From positions 2,026,501 to 2,090,500 of the forward strand of contig JAEOAD010000026.1 in assembly GCA_036365145.1 (NCBI GenBank): a stretch of DNA of 64,000 nucleotides, given 5' to 3'. The DNA comes from Orientallactaga sibirica. Taxonomy: Eukaryota; Chordata; Mammalia; Rodentia; Dipodidae. Numbering within the stretch: position 1 is the first letter of the stretch; each line of letters opens with the position of its first letter. Positions 1 through 14,008 of this stretch are shown here, in pieces. The notes under the pieces are model-generated. The model was not told the origin of the DNA. It ran no database searches and saw only the letters and a program-made list of their open reading frames with translations. A program made the position numbers and the translations under genes.

Positions 1-2513
1 GGAGAAACCCACTAGAAAGCACTGCACCGTCACCCACATGCTCTGCGGCTGTGGGCTGAGAACAGCTTCACTCTAGCAATGTCACCTTCATGGGAAGAAA
101 GAGGAGGGAAGAAGCCTGTCGGGAAACGGATATGTAATTCTGCTATAGCTCTTCCTGTACTTTGAGTCATCACTGAAAGAATCTGTTACTGGACAAAATG
201 TCAGCTCAAAACTCCTGATCTCAGGGCTAGAGAGATGGCTTAGCATTTAAGGTGCTTGACTGTAAAGCCTAAGGACCCAGGTTCAATTCCCCAGAACCCA
301 CATAAGCCATTGTCTCCCTCCCTCTCTCCCTTCCTCCCTCTCTCTCTTGCTCTCTGCCTCTTTCTGTCTCATAAATAAATAAATAAATAACTCTTAGCCG
401 GGCGTGGTGGCGCACGCCTTTAATCCCAGCACTCGGGAGGCAGAGGTAGGAGGATCGCCAAGAGTTCGAGGCCACCCTGAGACTACATAGTGAATTCCAG
501 GTCAGCCTGAGCCAGAGTGAGACCCTACCTCGAAAAAGCAAAAAATAAAATAAAATAAAATAAAAAATAAATAAATAAATAACTCTTAGCCGGGTGTGGT
601 GGTGCATGCCTTTAATCCCAGCACTTGGGAGGCAGAGGTAGGAAGATGGCTGTGAGTTTAAGGCCACCCTGAGACTACATAGTGAATTCCAGGTCAGCCT
701 GGGCTAGAGCAAGACCCTATTTCAAAAAAAAAAAAAAAAAATAATAATAATAATAATAATAACAACAACAACTCTTGATCTCTTGGTGGGATACTGATCA
801 TACACGGTTACCCAAGCCCCACCTACTCTAGTAACTGTGATGGAAGAAAAGTTCTCAGAGAAAGGAGAGAACATCTCAGAAAAAAAAAAGTGGGGGGTGC
901 TGGAGAAATGGCTTAATGGTTAAAGCACTTGCCTTTGAAGCCTAAGGACCCAGGTTCGATTCTCCAGGTCCCATATATACCAGATACACAAGGTGGTGCA
1001 TGCATGCATCTGGAGTTCATTTGCAGTGGCTATAGGCCCTGGCGTACCCATTCTCACTCTCTCCCTCTCTCAACTAAAAATAAATTAAAAAAAAATTTTA
1101 CAAAGGTTCCAACTACATGTCAAAAGGGAGAAAGACAATGTATTACAGCAACTGACTTGCCTTTTGCCCCAACTAAGGATGGAGAAAGGAGCACCAGAAG
1201 CCCCCCCAGAAAGGCTCAGGTTACAAGGCTCTGTATCCTCTGAAAGAGAGGACAAAGGCAAAAAGGAGGAGGAAGGTGAGCACTCAGGTCAGGAGCACTG
1301 GGACCCATGCCCCTCCTGGCTCTGGAGGCTGACACCTTCTCCCTTAGGGTCTCTGAGGAACATGAAGAACCAGGGAAATCTGGAGCAAGCTCTTTTCCAT
1401 GTTCTCAGAACTATGCCAAGCACAGAGGAGGTGGAGCAGGCACGCAGCACTGAGCAGATGGGACGCTCCCTTCACGGGGTGTCCAAAGACCCAGGCGGCT
1501 ATGATGCATGAAGCTTCCACCCCCCAGCCAACAAGTGGAGTCACAACTGTGCTGCTTGTACCTCTGAGCCCAGAGGAGAAGAAACCAAGTTCCCGATCTG
1601 CTGCCACCTGTGCCCTGACACTCACACAAACGTTACAGGGAGTAAGTGAGAGACAACGAAGGACGGGTGAAGACGGACAGAAGGGAAGAGAGGGTAGGAA
1701 GGGTGAAGACGGACAGAAACAGAAGGGGAAGAGAGAGTAGGAAGGGTGAAGACAGACAGAAGGGAAGAGAGGGTAGGAAGGGTGAAGACGGACAGAAACA
1801 GAAGGGGAAGAGAGGGTAGGAAGGGTGAAGACAGACAGAAGGGAAGAGAGGGTAGGAAGGGTGAAGACAGACAGAAGGGAAGAGAGGGTAGGAAGGGTGA
1901 AGACAGACAGAAGGGAAGAGAGGGTAGGAAGGGTGAAGACGGACAGAAGGGAAGAGAGGGTAGGAAGGGTGAAGACAGACAGAAGGGAAGAGAGGGTAGG
2001 AAGGGTGAAGATGGACAGAAACAGAAGGGGAAGAGAGGGTAGGAAGGGTGAAGACAGACAGAAGGGAAGAGAGGGTAGGAAGGGTGAAGACAGACAGAAG
2101 GGAAGAGAGGGTAGGAAGGGTGAAGACAGACAGAAGGGAAGAGAGGGTAGGAAGGGTGAAGACAGACAGAAGGGAAGAGAGGGTAGGAAGGGTGAAGACG
2201 GACAGAAGGGAAGAGAGGGTAGGAAGGGTGAAGACAGACAGAAGGGAAGAGAGGGTAGGAAGGGTGAAGACAGACAGAAGGGAAGAGAGGGTAGGAAGGG
2301 TGAAGACGGACAGAAACAGAAGGGGAAGAGAGGGTAGGAAGGGTGAAGACAGACAGAAGGGAAGAGAGGGTAGGAAGGGTGAAGACGGACAGAAACAGAA
2401 GGGGAAGAGAGAGTAGGAAGGGTGAAGACAGACAGAAGGGAAGAGAGGGTAGGAAGGCACTTTTTGCATCTGCCTCCTCTTGCAAATCAGAACCCAGTAA
2501 ATGTACAGGGCAC
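1..2513. mobile_element. CABIN1 intron 9 (partial): SINEs and minisatellite
   Basis: Plus-oriented copies: B2-like about 224-392, B1 396-545, B1 588-740, B2-like 897-1095. Short (AAAAT)n/(AAT)n/(AAC)n tracts follow the B1 tails (540-580, 735-772). 1,096-1,650 is unique intron sequence in which I see nothing. The 36-bp minisatellite (1,672-2,457) is entered separately. Confidence 0.85.
1672..2457. repeat. 36-bp polypurine minisatellite, CABIN1 intron 9
   Basis: About 20 tandem copies of a 36-bp unit (GTAGGAAGGGTGAAGACAGA followed by CAGAAGGGAAGAGAGG). At least five copies carry a 7-bp insertion (near 1716, 1796, 2016, 2311, 2391). The plus strand is about 90% purine, so the CABIN1 transcript is pyrimidine-rich here. 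Neither strand is a gene: the long open frames come from the repeat lacking stop codons. Copies are almost identical, implying recent expansion. Confidence 0.95.
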
Positions 2514-2682
2514 CTGGATGGCAGAAACTTCACCAGGAGCTCTTGGAAGTCTACTTTCTCTTCTTTTTTGCATTTAGTGTTTCGGACACGGGCAGACCTC
2601 CGCTTTGCTGTCTCTCCGCTGTCTTCTGAAATCTTCTTACGCTTTACCCCCTTTTTGGATTTATCGCCTCCAGAAACATCAC
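2514..2682 (-). CDS. CABIN1: CABIN1 coding exon 9
   Basis: 169 nt, acceptor TAAAG before 2682 and donor AG|GTGCCC at 2514. It encodes [19 protein letters not shown] through FLPSR, including the basic nuclear-signal-like run. The phase (2 nt in, 2 nt out) fits exon 8. The donor lies only about 57 bp from a polypurine minisatellite. Confidence 0.93.
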
Positions 2683-5600
2683 CTTTACAAAGAACATGAA
2701 TCAAAATCCTAGATGATAGCAGGGGATAAAAACAAGGAAACACACACATAGACACACCAGTCCCCTGCTTTTATAATCCTACCAGCCTGAACTCTACAAC
2801 TCATGAACTCTCTTCAACAACTACAGAATCTTGAGTAAACTCAATTTTAAACAGCTTAACTCTCACACCCTTCTCAAGATGACAAGACTCACAAGCCAGG
2901 CTCAGAACATTCCAATCCCAATATTGAGGCAGGGCAATACTGCAAGAGTCTCTGGGGTCTCAGTCAGTGTGCCTGGGGTGGGCAGTGAGCTGCAATGAAC
3001 TCATCCAGGACTCACTCAACACCAGCAACATGAAAAGTACAGGAGAACCAAATGATATAGGCAGTCAAGGAATGTTCTATTGATGAAAGAATGTTCTGTT
3101 GATGCCTTGTATGGCCATGGTTGTGCACAGTCACTCAGACACTTCCTAACTGCCAGATACTCTTGTTTATAAGTGACAGAGAAATCAAGAAAAGACAGGG
3201 GAGTTTTGTCAAAAACTTTTTACAACTCCAGTGATAATAAAATAAAAAACTAGAGAGATGGCTCAGTGGTTAAAGTGCTTGCCTGCAAAGCCTAAGAACC
3301 CAGGTTTGATTCCTCAGAATCCATGTAAGCCAGATGCACATGATGGTACATGCATCTGGAGTTCATCTGCAGTGGCTAGAGGCCTGGCACATCCCCCCCC
3401 AATAAATAAATAAATAAGCAAATAAAACAGCCAGGTGTGGTGGCATATGCCTTTAAATCTCAGCACTCAGGAAGCAGACGTAGGAGGATCACTGAGAGTT
3501 TGAGGCCACCCTGAGACTATATAGTGAATTCCAGGTCAGCCTGAGCAAGACTTCAAATAAACAAAATTTTAGAAAGCAGAACATGCCGGGTGTAGTGGTG
3601 CACACCTTCAATCCCAACACTTGGGAGGCAGAGGTAGGAGGACTGCAGAGTTTGAGGCCACCCTGAGATATGTAATGAATTCCAGTTCAGCCTGAGCTAG
3701 AGTGAGACCCAACCTCCAAAACACCAAAAAAAAAAAAAAAAAAAAAAACCCAAGGCAGAAAGAGCAGTGAGGACCTGCCAGGATGCCATCAGAAAGGTTA
3801 CAGGGGATTGGAGAGATGGCTAAGCAGTTAAGGCAACTAGCTTGCAAAGCCTAATAAGCTGGGTTTGATCTGAGTACCCATGTAAAGCTAGATGCACAAA
3901 GTGGCATGTGCATCTGGAATTCATTTACAGCAGCTAAACACTCTGGCATGCCCATTCTCCTGTGTCTCTCTGCTTGCAAATAAATAAATAGGCCGGGCGT
4001 GGTGGTGCACACCTTTACTCCCAGCAATTGGGAGGCTGAAGTAGGAGGATCGCCATGAGTTCAAGGCCACCATGAGACTACATAGTGAATTAAAGGTCAG
4101 CCTGGGCTACAGCAAGATCCTACCTTGGAAAAAAAAAAAAGAGGGGGGGGGATAGAGGGCCTTTTGTGTCATGATGTAGCTGCTGGGAGGGGCTGTCAAT
4201 GAGCAGCAAGGAGTTGTATCCAGAGCCCCTACCTGCCAAGCAGGGGTTTCACTGCTACAGTGCTGGCTCTGAGGCTAGGCTGATCAGTTCCCTGTAAGTC
4301 TGCAGACCCCACTTTAACTCAGAACAGCATGATTCATGTCTCTGGAAAGACTGGACACACTAGCCCACTCATTCCTGCTGGGTTTGGCAAACGTACACTA
4401 TCCAGAAAGCCACTCCACAAGGCCTGCTCACCCCCAGCAGGACCTGCGTCTAGCAGGCCAGAACTGTGCAGTGGGAAGCTGGCTGTGGCCACAGAGGTGT
4501 AGGAAAGGACAGGCTCAGCCACGGCCACAGATGGGCTGGTGCTGACAGGGCTGGGCTGGATCACATTGACAGGCATCACCACAACGGAAGGTGCCAGTAG
4601 CTGGCTGGGGTCCTGGTAGTCAGACAGGTCAATCCTCTTGCCAAGGCTGGGTCTTGGGGGCTCACAGGTGGTGAGGTGGTTGTACATGGCCAGCAAGCTC
4701 TCTCCAAGGCACTTCCACCTGCAAAAAGAGGCCACCACACCTGGTCACTATCCTGCCACAGAGGTCAACTAGCCTATGCAGTCAGCAGAACTGCTCTGAG
4801 TGGGTGGGCTAAGGCGCTCAGGGTTTTATCACTGTCATCACTGATGAGATCGTGACACACACATCTGAAGGCAGAGCAGCATGCGACATGCTGTCCCTGT
4901 CCACCAGCCAAAGTCCTACTGCGTACCTAAGACAGGGACGCTGCTTCCAGTTTTTAAGAAATATATGTGGGGTGGGGTTCTCAAGGGAAGCTAAATTTAA
5001 AGACTCAAGATGTAATGACATAATGTGTGCATGCATGTGTTTCTTTAAGACAGGGTTTTATGATGTAGCCCTAGATAGCCCAAAATTCATAATGAAGACC
5101 AGAATAGCCTTAAACATTCAGAGATTCACCAGTCTCAGACTACTGGGACTACAGACATGAGCCACCATGCCTGCAGTGCCAGAATTTTTTTTTTTAACTT
5201 TTTATGACAACCTCCATACATATATACAACATACCATGATCACACTCCCCTTTCATCACTCTCCCTTTTCCCCTCCCACTTTTTTCTTTCCAACTAGTTC
5301 CTGTTCTATTTGTATCATCATTTTTCCACCTCCTATTACGCAGGTCTTGTGTAGGCAGCATCAGCCACTGTGAGGTCAGAAATGCCACAGCCACTCTGTA
5401 TCTGGAAAATAGTCTTCCTTTGGCTCTTACATTCTTTCTGCGTTGTCTTCCTAAAGCCAGATTTTTTTTGTTTGTTTTGTTTTGTTTTTTTGAGGTAGGG
5501 TCTCACTCTCTAACAGGCTGACCTGGAATTCACTATGCAGTCTCAGGGTGCCCTTCAACTCACTGCAATCCTCCTACCTCTGCCTCCCAAGTGCTGGGAT

Positions 5601-8600
5601 TTAAGGCGTGCGCCACCACACCTGGCTAAAGCCAGAATTTTTAAAGCAGACATTGAATGCCAGATCTCCGTAAGGACTAAACTACCCCAGCCCAGGGACC
5701 ACCAACTCCTGCCTGCCTTCTAAGAAGGAAAGGGCCTCTCCAACATCACTGGGCTCAGAAGCTGTGCTGAGCATCACCTTACAAGGCCATGCAGGGCCCT
5801 GGTGAGAGTATGGACTTGACAGCCAGGAAACCCACACCTGGGCCCAATTCCAGGCTTCCGGGTTTCCACCGGGTGAGTAACGGTAAGAGCCACTGAGACC
5901 AGGGATGCTGAGAGCTGAGCTGCTTTTCAGCAGGAGTCAACAGCAGGGACATGACACCAGCATTCTGGTCAGGGTGCACCAGCCCCACCCCAGCCCCCAA
6001 TCCAGCCTGGAGTTTCTCTCTCCTGGACACAGCACCATGCCGCTAGCTAGCCCAGCACTCCCAGAGACACTGCGTGACCCACGTGAAGAAGGGGATGGGC
6101 TGCACCAGCTTCAGGTCCGGCTCCTTCTCCCGCACAGTCAAGGCTTGCCTCTTCTTCCGCAGCCCCAGGGCCTCATCTACAATGGCCTGTGTCTCAGCTG
6201 CGCTCACGGACACCTCATGAATGGACATGTCACTAAAAGTGTGCAAGACACGAAGAAAGTACAATGTTAAAGCCACAGCCAAGCTGAAACTTTACACACA
6301 GGAACACATTTAACATAATATCCTTTAATCTGTGTTGATTCTTCCCAAACATAAAATAACCACTTGAGTCTGGTTTCAATGAAGGGTACTTAGCATCTTT
6401 AATAGCCACTTACACCAGAAATGACCAATGTTCTTTGTTCTTTCCAGGTCACAAACAGGCAAGGAAAGAGCTTTCTTGTACATGAACAATATTATCTCAA
6501 TGTCAGAGAAGCCACAGAAAATAAATCCCATCCCAACACAAATCATTAGACTGCCAGGCACGGTGGTGCACATCTTTAATCCCAGGAGTCAGGAGGCAGA
6601 GGTAGGAGGACCGCTGTGAGTTCGAGGCCAGCCTGAGACTATACAGTGAATTCCAGATCACCCTGGAATGAGACCCTACCTCAAAAAACCACACACACAA
6701 AAATCATTAGACTAACTGAGCTCATCAAAATCAATGGTGTCTCTAAAAATACAGAAAAGGAGCTGTTGAGGCCTCAGATGCCTTCCTACAGGTCATTCTG
6801 CCTGAGGTGAAACACAGCTGTCCTTCTTCCCAAGCTGTCCAAACGCCACCAGCAGGACCACCCACACAGCCACTGAGGGACTTAACTACCTCCCCCAAGA
6901 GCAATAGTTCTCAAGACAGGTATCTAAGCTCACGGGGGATGGACAGTGTGATAAATGAACTCTAACTCCAACAGGTGAGTTCCATGGGCCAAGGGAAACC
7001 AGTGGATTCAGCACAGCTGGAAGAGTGGGGCAGAGGCGCCACCTGGGAGTAGGAGTGAAGAAGGAACGATACAGCAAGGCAGTGGAGAGGTGGGCATGTG
7101 GAAGGAAAGGAGACTGAGGGGAGGCCGGGCAGGAGTGTATGTGCCAAGAGCCTGAGGCAGCTCTGATAAAAGGAGGGAAAGCAACTGAGAAGGGCGAACC
7201 AGGGGTCAGGCTGCAAAGGACTCGGGTGAGATGCCAGGGAATGAGCTGTTCTGGAGGTAAGGAAGAAGTGGCACAAGGTCAGAGGCACATGTGGGATCCT
7301 GAACTGAACTTGGGCAGTCAATGTTGAGGATGAAACCTTGGCAGAAGGAATAGCCCTGGGTTCAAGCCCAGTACCTACCCACCCTTTTCCCCTCCAAAAC
7401 ATCCAGGCAGATCAAGAAGCTCGGGGGTTGAAAGGCTGAAGCAGGAAAGGAAGCTCTGCAGTTAGTTCATGGGCTCCAGGGCCGAAGTCAGGATCCAGGA
7501 GAAGGAAACCCATTCCTGATGTTCACCAGTCCCACACAGATGGTGGAAACACCACGTGACAAAGGGAGGCCTTACCATCTGAGGAACATTCGAAGTGAGT
7601 CCTTCCGGAGACAAGGCTGCTCTTCAAAGATCTTCTCCTTGAGGACCAGACCCTTGCTATAGCGGCAATCCTTCTCCAGTGCTTTGCAGATGAAGTACAG
7701 GCAGGCTGGCAGGGGGAAAGGCAGGTTAGCACTTGACACTGCACAAGCTCTGGCCTTGCCAGGTAACACCAGGAATACGTTCCCACTCTGGAATCAAAGA
7801 AAGGCACAGTAATAACGAAATAACACCTTAACCAAGTCCACCAGAAAAGGCTCCAGAGTCCCTAATAGCCTGAGTAAATGGGACACTGGCTGTAGAGTGA
7901 ACAGACCCAGCCAATGCCATCAGAGAGCAGGTCTGGCAAACTTGACCTAGTGGCTCCACATGTCCGAACTGCTGCAAAAATTCTACAGGTCTCACAGTGA
8001 TTAGCCACTGGCCAACTGGAAAGTCTACAGGTCTCATGGTGATTAGCCACTGACTAACTGGAAAACGGTCATCAAATACTTGGCAATTAGCCAGGCGTGG
8101 TGGCACACGCCTTTAATCCCAGCACTTGGGAGGCCCAGGTAGGAGGAATACAGTGAGTTTGAGGCCAGCCTGAGACTACATAGTGAATTCCATATAGAAT
8201 TTATCAGGGATCTCAAAGGACTCTCAAAGGTAACCCTAACAGTATAGTCCCCTCCAAAACTGAAAAATAAGATTTCTTTTGTTTAAGCCACTCAGTCTAT
8301 AGTATTTTATAATTCAAACTAAGATAGGACATTGTGGCTGGTAGGCATGGTGGTACACACCTATAATCCTAGCACTGGGAAGACTGAGGCAATAGGATTA
8401 TGAATTTTAGGGCAGCCTAGGATATACAGGAACCTGTCTCAAAAAAAAAAAAAAAAAAAACCAAGACAATGCATAAATGAACTAAAGGTCACTTAGAGAG
8501 CACACTGCTTATCACCACAAAGTACCACACAGATCAAGACAAGCAGAACAAAGCAAGGCTATCGAGACATTTCCTGGGCTGGAGAGACGGCTCAGTGGTT

Positions 8601-11600
8601 AAGGTGCTTGCCAGCAAAGCCTAAGGAGCCATGTTCAACTCTCCAGATCCCACATAAGCCAGATGCACAAGGTGATGCAAGTGCGCTCAAGGTCGCACAT
8701 GCACACAAGGTGGCACATGCATCTGAAGTTCAGTTGCAGCGGCTGGAGGCCCTAGCACACCAATTCTCTATCTATCTCATAAAAAAAAATATTTTTTCCA
8801 TGTTTCCTGACATTTTGGCAGAAAGCCTAGCCGTGTCAACTCTGGCTACCAACTGACCCGAGCCACTTCTCTCTCTTCTGTCCTGACTCACTTGTGTAAT
8901 CACTGAGGGTGTACAAGACAGTGATGAGGTTGTCCAAGCAGGGCCAGTGGTCAGGATTGCACCGAAGTCCTTCCTCAAAAGCATGGCGAGCCAGGGGGAG
9001 CCGGATGAGTCTCAGGGCTACGTGTCCAATTTTATACCAGAGGTTGACGTCCGTGGAATCCAGCATCACTGCCTGTAAGCAGCATAAGCAAAGGACACAC
9101 ACTAAGCGGTTGGATTTGTCACTGCAGGTACCCCAGAGACAAGAAGGACAGCAGTACCTGCCTATCACCGACAAGGAAGGCCAGCTCACTTTCCCAGAAT
9201 CACGTGTCCAAGACCCCGAGAAATGGCACATGAAGAGTTACAAGCTAGAGAGCTGACTCGGCAGTTATAGGTACTAGCCATTCGGATTCAACTCTCCACC
9301 CATGTACAGCCATGAAGCGGGATACAAAGTGGAGCATGCATCCCTGTGAACCCAACACACCTACAAGAATGAGAGGCAGAACCAGGAGTATCCCAAGCTC
9401 ACCAGCCAGACAGTCTGATGTTCTGTTGCAATCTATCTAAGTTTATTACAGCCACAAGAGAACCCTGTCTCAAAGAAGGTAGAGCACAGACACCTCAAAG
9501 TTGTCCACTGACCTCCAACATAGGCACCATGGCACATGCATTCACATACTTACACACAAAAGAAGTAATATTAAAGTACAATAGAGAGGCTGGGGAAATG
9601 GCTTAGTTCATAAAGTGCTTGCTATGTAAGCATGCGGACCTGAGTTCAGATCCCCAGGTGGACAGGGCAGCACGTGCCTATAATTTCAGTGCTGGGAGGC
9701 AGAGACAAGAGGATGTCTAAGGCTTGCTGGCTAGCTGCTCAAGCTAAATCAGCGAGCTCCGTGTGCAGAGAGCAACCCTGTCTCTAAACAGAGGCAAGTG
9801 ATTGAGGAAGGCACTCCATATCAACTACTGGCCTCTCCACGCACATGTCCACGCACACATACGTGTACACATACAAGCATGCACACCACACACACCCAAA
9901 TGTTACATAGACCAAGGGGTGTGACTCACCCCAGTAATTCCAATACTCTGAAAGATGAGGCAGGAGAATCACAAGTTCCAAGACAGCCTACACTATCTAA
10001 TAAAACCCTCTCAAAAAAAGAAGGAAAAGAAAAAACCAAGGGGCTAGGGAGATGGCTCAGTGGGTAAAGCGTTTGCCATTGAAGCCTGAGTAGTTTAGTT
10101 TGACCTCCCAAGACACCACATAAAAGCCAGAAGTGTGCTGGGCATGGGGGCGCACACCTTTAATCCCAGCACTCAGGAGGCAGGTAGGAGGATCACTGCG
10201 AGATCGAGGCCACCCTAAGACAACAGTGAATTCCAGGTCAGCCTGGGCTAGAGCGAGACCCTACCTCAAAGAAAAAACAAAAACCCAGAAGCCATGGCAG
10301 ATTTCTATAATCCCAACAAGCCGGTGGTGAGATGGGAGGCAGAGATAGAATTTCCTAGAACTCAGGACAATGTAGCAAAAAGAACAGAGTACGATCCAGG
10401 GAGAAACACTGCCTCAACTGAGGTAGAAAAGTAAGAATCCACCTGCAAGTTTCCTCTGACCTCCACACATATGCTGTAGATGCACATACCCACACGTGAA
10501 CACATGTGCATGCATGCACACACACAAATAAAAAAATAAAAAATAAGTCACATAATAAACTGGGTGTGGTGACATACACCTGCAATCATAGCAGTTGGGA
10601 GGTAGAGGCAAGAGGATCAGAAATTCACTCATCCTTGACTACATAGTGAGTTCAAGGCCAGTCTGAGATACATGAGAACCTGTGTCAAAACCAAACAAAA
10701 AAATTATTTAACTCAGACCATTTTCTTGACATATGTGTCAGTGTAACAACTGTAGGTAAAGAAATAGGATGAAGGGCTGGAGAGATGGCTTAGTGGTTAA
10801 GGCATTTGCCTGCAAAGCCAAAGTATCCCGGTTCGACTCTCCAGGACCCACGTAAGTCAGATGCACAAGGGGGTGCATGCATCTGGAGTTCATTTACAGT
10901 GGCTGGAAGCCCTGGTGTGACCGTTCTCCCCCCGCACCCCTCCCTCTCTGCCTCTCTCTCAAATGAATAATAAAAAAAAAAACATTTTAAAAAAAGAAGA
11001 ATGATGAAAAGAAACGTCTAAAAAAAGATTCTAGGGTTTGGAGAGACCACGGCTCACATCCTGCTCCCACATTACTCAGCAAAATGACCCTGAACTGGTC
11101 TCTTCATCACTGAATCCATCACCCTCCTTGCAAGATGGCAGGAGAACGCATGGAAAGCAATTAGCACAGCATCTGGCATGTCGGAGATTCCCACAAAGGG
11201 TACAGCAGATGGCAAGATTACTGCACTCTAAGTGCCCCAAGTGTGCTGTTCCCCACATTTGAACACACACCTATTCACCCCAAACTTGCTATGTAGCCTG
11301 GATGGCCTGGCAATTGTGACCCTCCTGTCTCAGCCTTCCCACTGTTCAGATCCCAAACATGTGCCACCATGCCTGTGTCTGCATGGTGTAGACACAGAAG
11401 CACCAAGAGATTAAATTACTCACCTACGGTCACAAAAGTACTAGATGGCAGAAGAACTCGTATGCAGCCCTCTGCCCTCAAGCCCACCCTGCCCGTACCC
11501 TGCTCTCCAATATGTCCATCCTCATTACCGTCATCCACTGACCAAGGAGGGCCTTGGGCATAGTAGCCTGGTGAGACACCACTACAAGCTCTTCCTTTCA

Positions 11601-12352
11601 GACAAGACCACTCTTGCCCTCCCCCCGTCTTTCCAGGGAGACAGCAGAGCACCATCAGCACCACACCTCCAAGTAGAACTCCATGGCCGTCTCCAGATCC
11701 TCCCTCTGGCCTGCCAGCTGAGCCAGGTTCTTATATGTGGAGTATTTCAGGATCAGTCCAGGGTGTTTCAACCCCTCTTTCTCATCTCCAGATGAAACTG
11801 CCTGCAAACACAGTGAAGCAAAGCAGTAGTGACGTGACACCAAGTCCCTGAAACTTCGGTGGGCAGTCAGTAGGAGAGCTGGTTTCTGGGCCAGCACTGC
11901 TTAAGCCTGGCTCCCCCCACCTCTCCTAGGAAATGTAGATGTTCATGTCACCCCCTCCAGGTCCAATAACACTACTATGAAGCAACTGCAGAAGTCTGGC
12001 ATCAAGGGAGACAAAGGGACCCTTCCCCATCACTGCCCTAACACGTGGGGGCTCACCCTAGATGACATTTACTAGAAAGTCCAGCACTTAGAAAGTCTGC
12101 TTGGCCAGCCCCTTCTCCCCAACTCAGGATTAATATGAGAGACTTCCTGAGTTAGCAGAAGGGTCCGAAGCTTCACACCAGGAACCTCTGAATTAAAGTC
12201 AAGAGGTTGCCAGGCGTGGTGGTGCACGCCTTTAATCCCAGCACTTGGGAGCCAGAGGTAGGAAGATTGCCATGAGTTCAAGGCCACCCTGAGACTACAG
12301 AGTGAATTCCAGGTCAGCCTGAGCTAGAGTGACACCCTACTTGAAAAACCAA

Positions 12353-12395
<43 letters not shown>

Positions 12396-13971
12396 ATGTC
12401 AAGAGGCTGAGCCCTGTAGCTCACTACATGGCCATCCACAGCTACTCCATTATATATTTGGTGACTTCAGGCCTCTGTAACAGGACAATAATGCCTCACC
12501 TATTAAAGGTGAACACAAGATGAAAGAACGTAGAATGTAAAGATCTTTAATATCAAAAGTTACTTTAGGGGGCTGGAGAGATGGCTTAGAGGTTAAGGCA
12601 CCTGCCTACAAAGCCTAAGAACACCCGTTTGACTCTCCAGATCCCACGTTTAGCCAAATGCAAAAGTGATGCAAACACGCAATGTCATACATACACACAA
12701 GGGGGCACACGTGTCTGGAGTTTGTTCACAGAGGCTGAGAGGCCACTGGAGTACCCATTCTCTGTCTCTCTCAAAAATAAAAAAATTTAGGGGCTGGAGA
12801 GATGGCTTAGCGGTTAAGCGCTTGCCTGTGAAGCCTAAGGACCCCGGTTCGAGGCTTGATTCCCCAGGACCCACGTAAGCCAGATGCACAAGGGAGTGCA
12901 TGCATCTGGAGTTTGTTTGCTGTGGCTGGAGGCCCTGGCGTGTCCATTTCTTCTCTCTCTTTCTCTCTCTCTGCCTGTTTCTGTATCTCTCTCTCAAATA
13001 AATAAAAATAAACAAAAATAAATAAAAATAAAAAAATTAAAAATTAATTAATTAATTTAAAAAAATAAAAAGTTAATTTAGGGGTTGGAGAGATGACTTA
13101 GCAGTTAAGGCATTTGCCTGAAAAGTCAAAGGATCCCGGTTCGATTCTCCAGGACCCACATAAGCCAGATACATAAGGGGTCGCATGCATCTGGAGTTCA
13201 TTTGCAGTGGCTGGAGGCCCTGCATTGCACATTCTCTCCGTCTCTCTCTGAGTCTTTCTTTCTCTCTCTCTCATATAAATAAATAATAAAAATTAAAAGT
13301 TACTTTAGGGAGCCGTGCATGGTGGTGCACGTCTTTAATCCCAGCACTCAGGAGGCAGAGATAAGAAGATTGATGAGAGGTCAACACCATCCTGAGACTA
13401 CATAGTGAATTCCAGGTCAGCCTGAGCTAGAGTAAGACCCTACTTTAGGGGCTAGAGAGATGGCTTAGTGGTTAAAGCATTTGCCTGCAAAGCCAAAGGA
13501 TCCCAGTTCGATTCTCCAGGACCCATGTAAGCCAGATGCACAAGGGGCGCATGGTCTGGAGTTCATTTGCAGTGACTGGAGGCCCTGGCGTACCCATTCT
13601 CTCTCCCATCCTCTCTCTCTGCCTCTTTCTCGCAAATAAATAAATAAATAATTTTTTTAAAGGTACTTTAGGGCTAGGGCAATGGCTCGGTGGTTAAAGG
13701 GGCTTGCTGTGCAAGCCTAATGACCAGAGTCCAGATCTCTGGAATCCACATAAAACTGGATGCGAGTAGCGCACATCTGTGATCCCAAGGTACCTCGAGC
13801 AATGGGAGGCAGAGTCAGGAGAAGCACAAAGCTCATGGGCTAGGTAGATCTGGCGTTCACAGCACTAAGCTACAGGAGCAACCTTGTGTCAACAAGGTGG
13901 AAGAAAAAGAGTGACAAATCACAGTTGTCCTCTGACCTCCACATGCTCTGTGACACACAATCACCCAGACA

Positions 13972-14008
<37 letters not shown>

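Noticed and set aside
224..1240. tRNA-like A and B boxes (for example GGTTCGATTCC) as possible tRNA genes
   Set aside because: They occur in the heads of many B2-like SINE copies with SINE bodies and A-rich tails; no intact tRNA cloverleaf was seen.
1622..2755. Long minus-strand open frame (377 codons) of Leu/Pro/Ser repeats, and matching plus-strand frames rich in Arg/Glu/Gly
   Set aside because: They come from a stop-free 36-bp minisatellite in CABIN1 intron 9. The minus frame only looks gene-like because it includes exon 9. Not a separate gene, though possible intron retention is listed as a finding.
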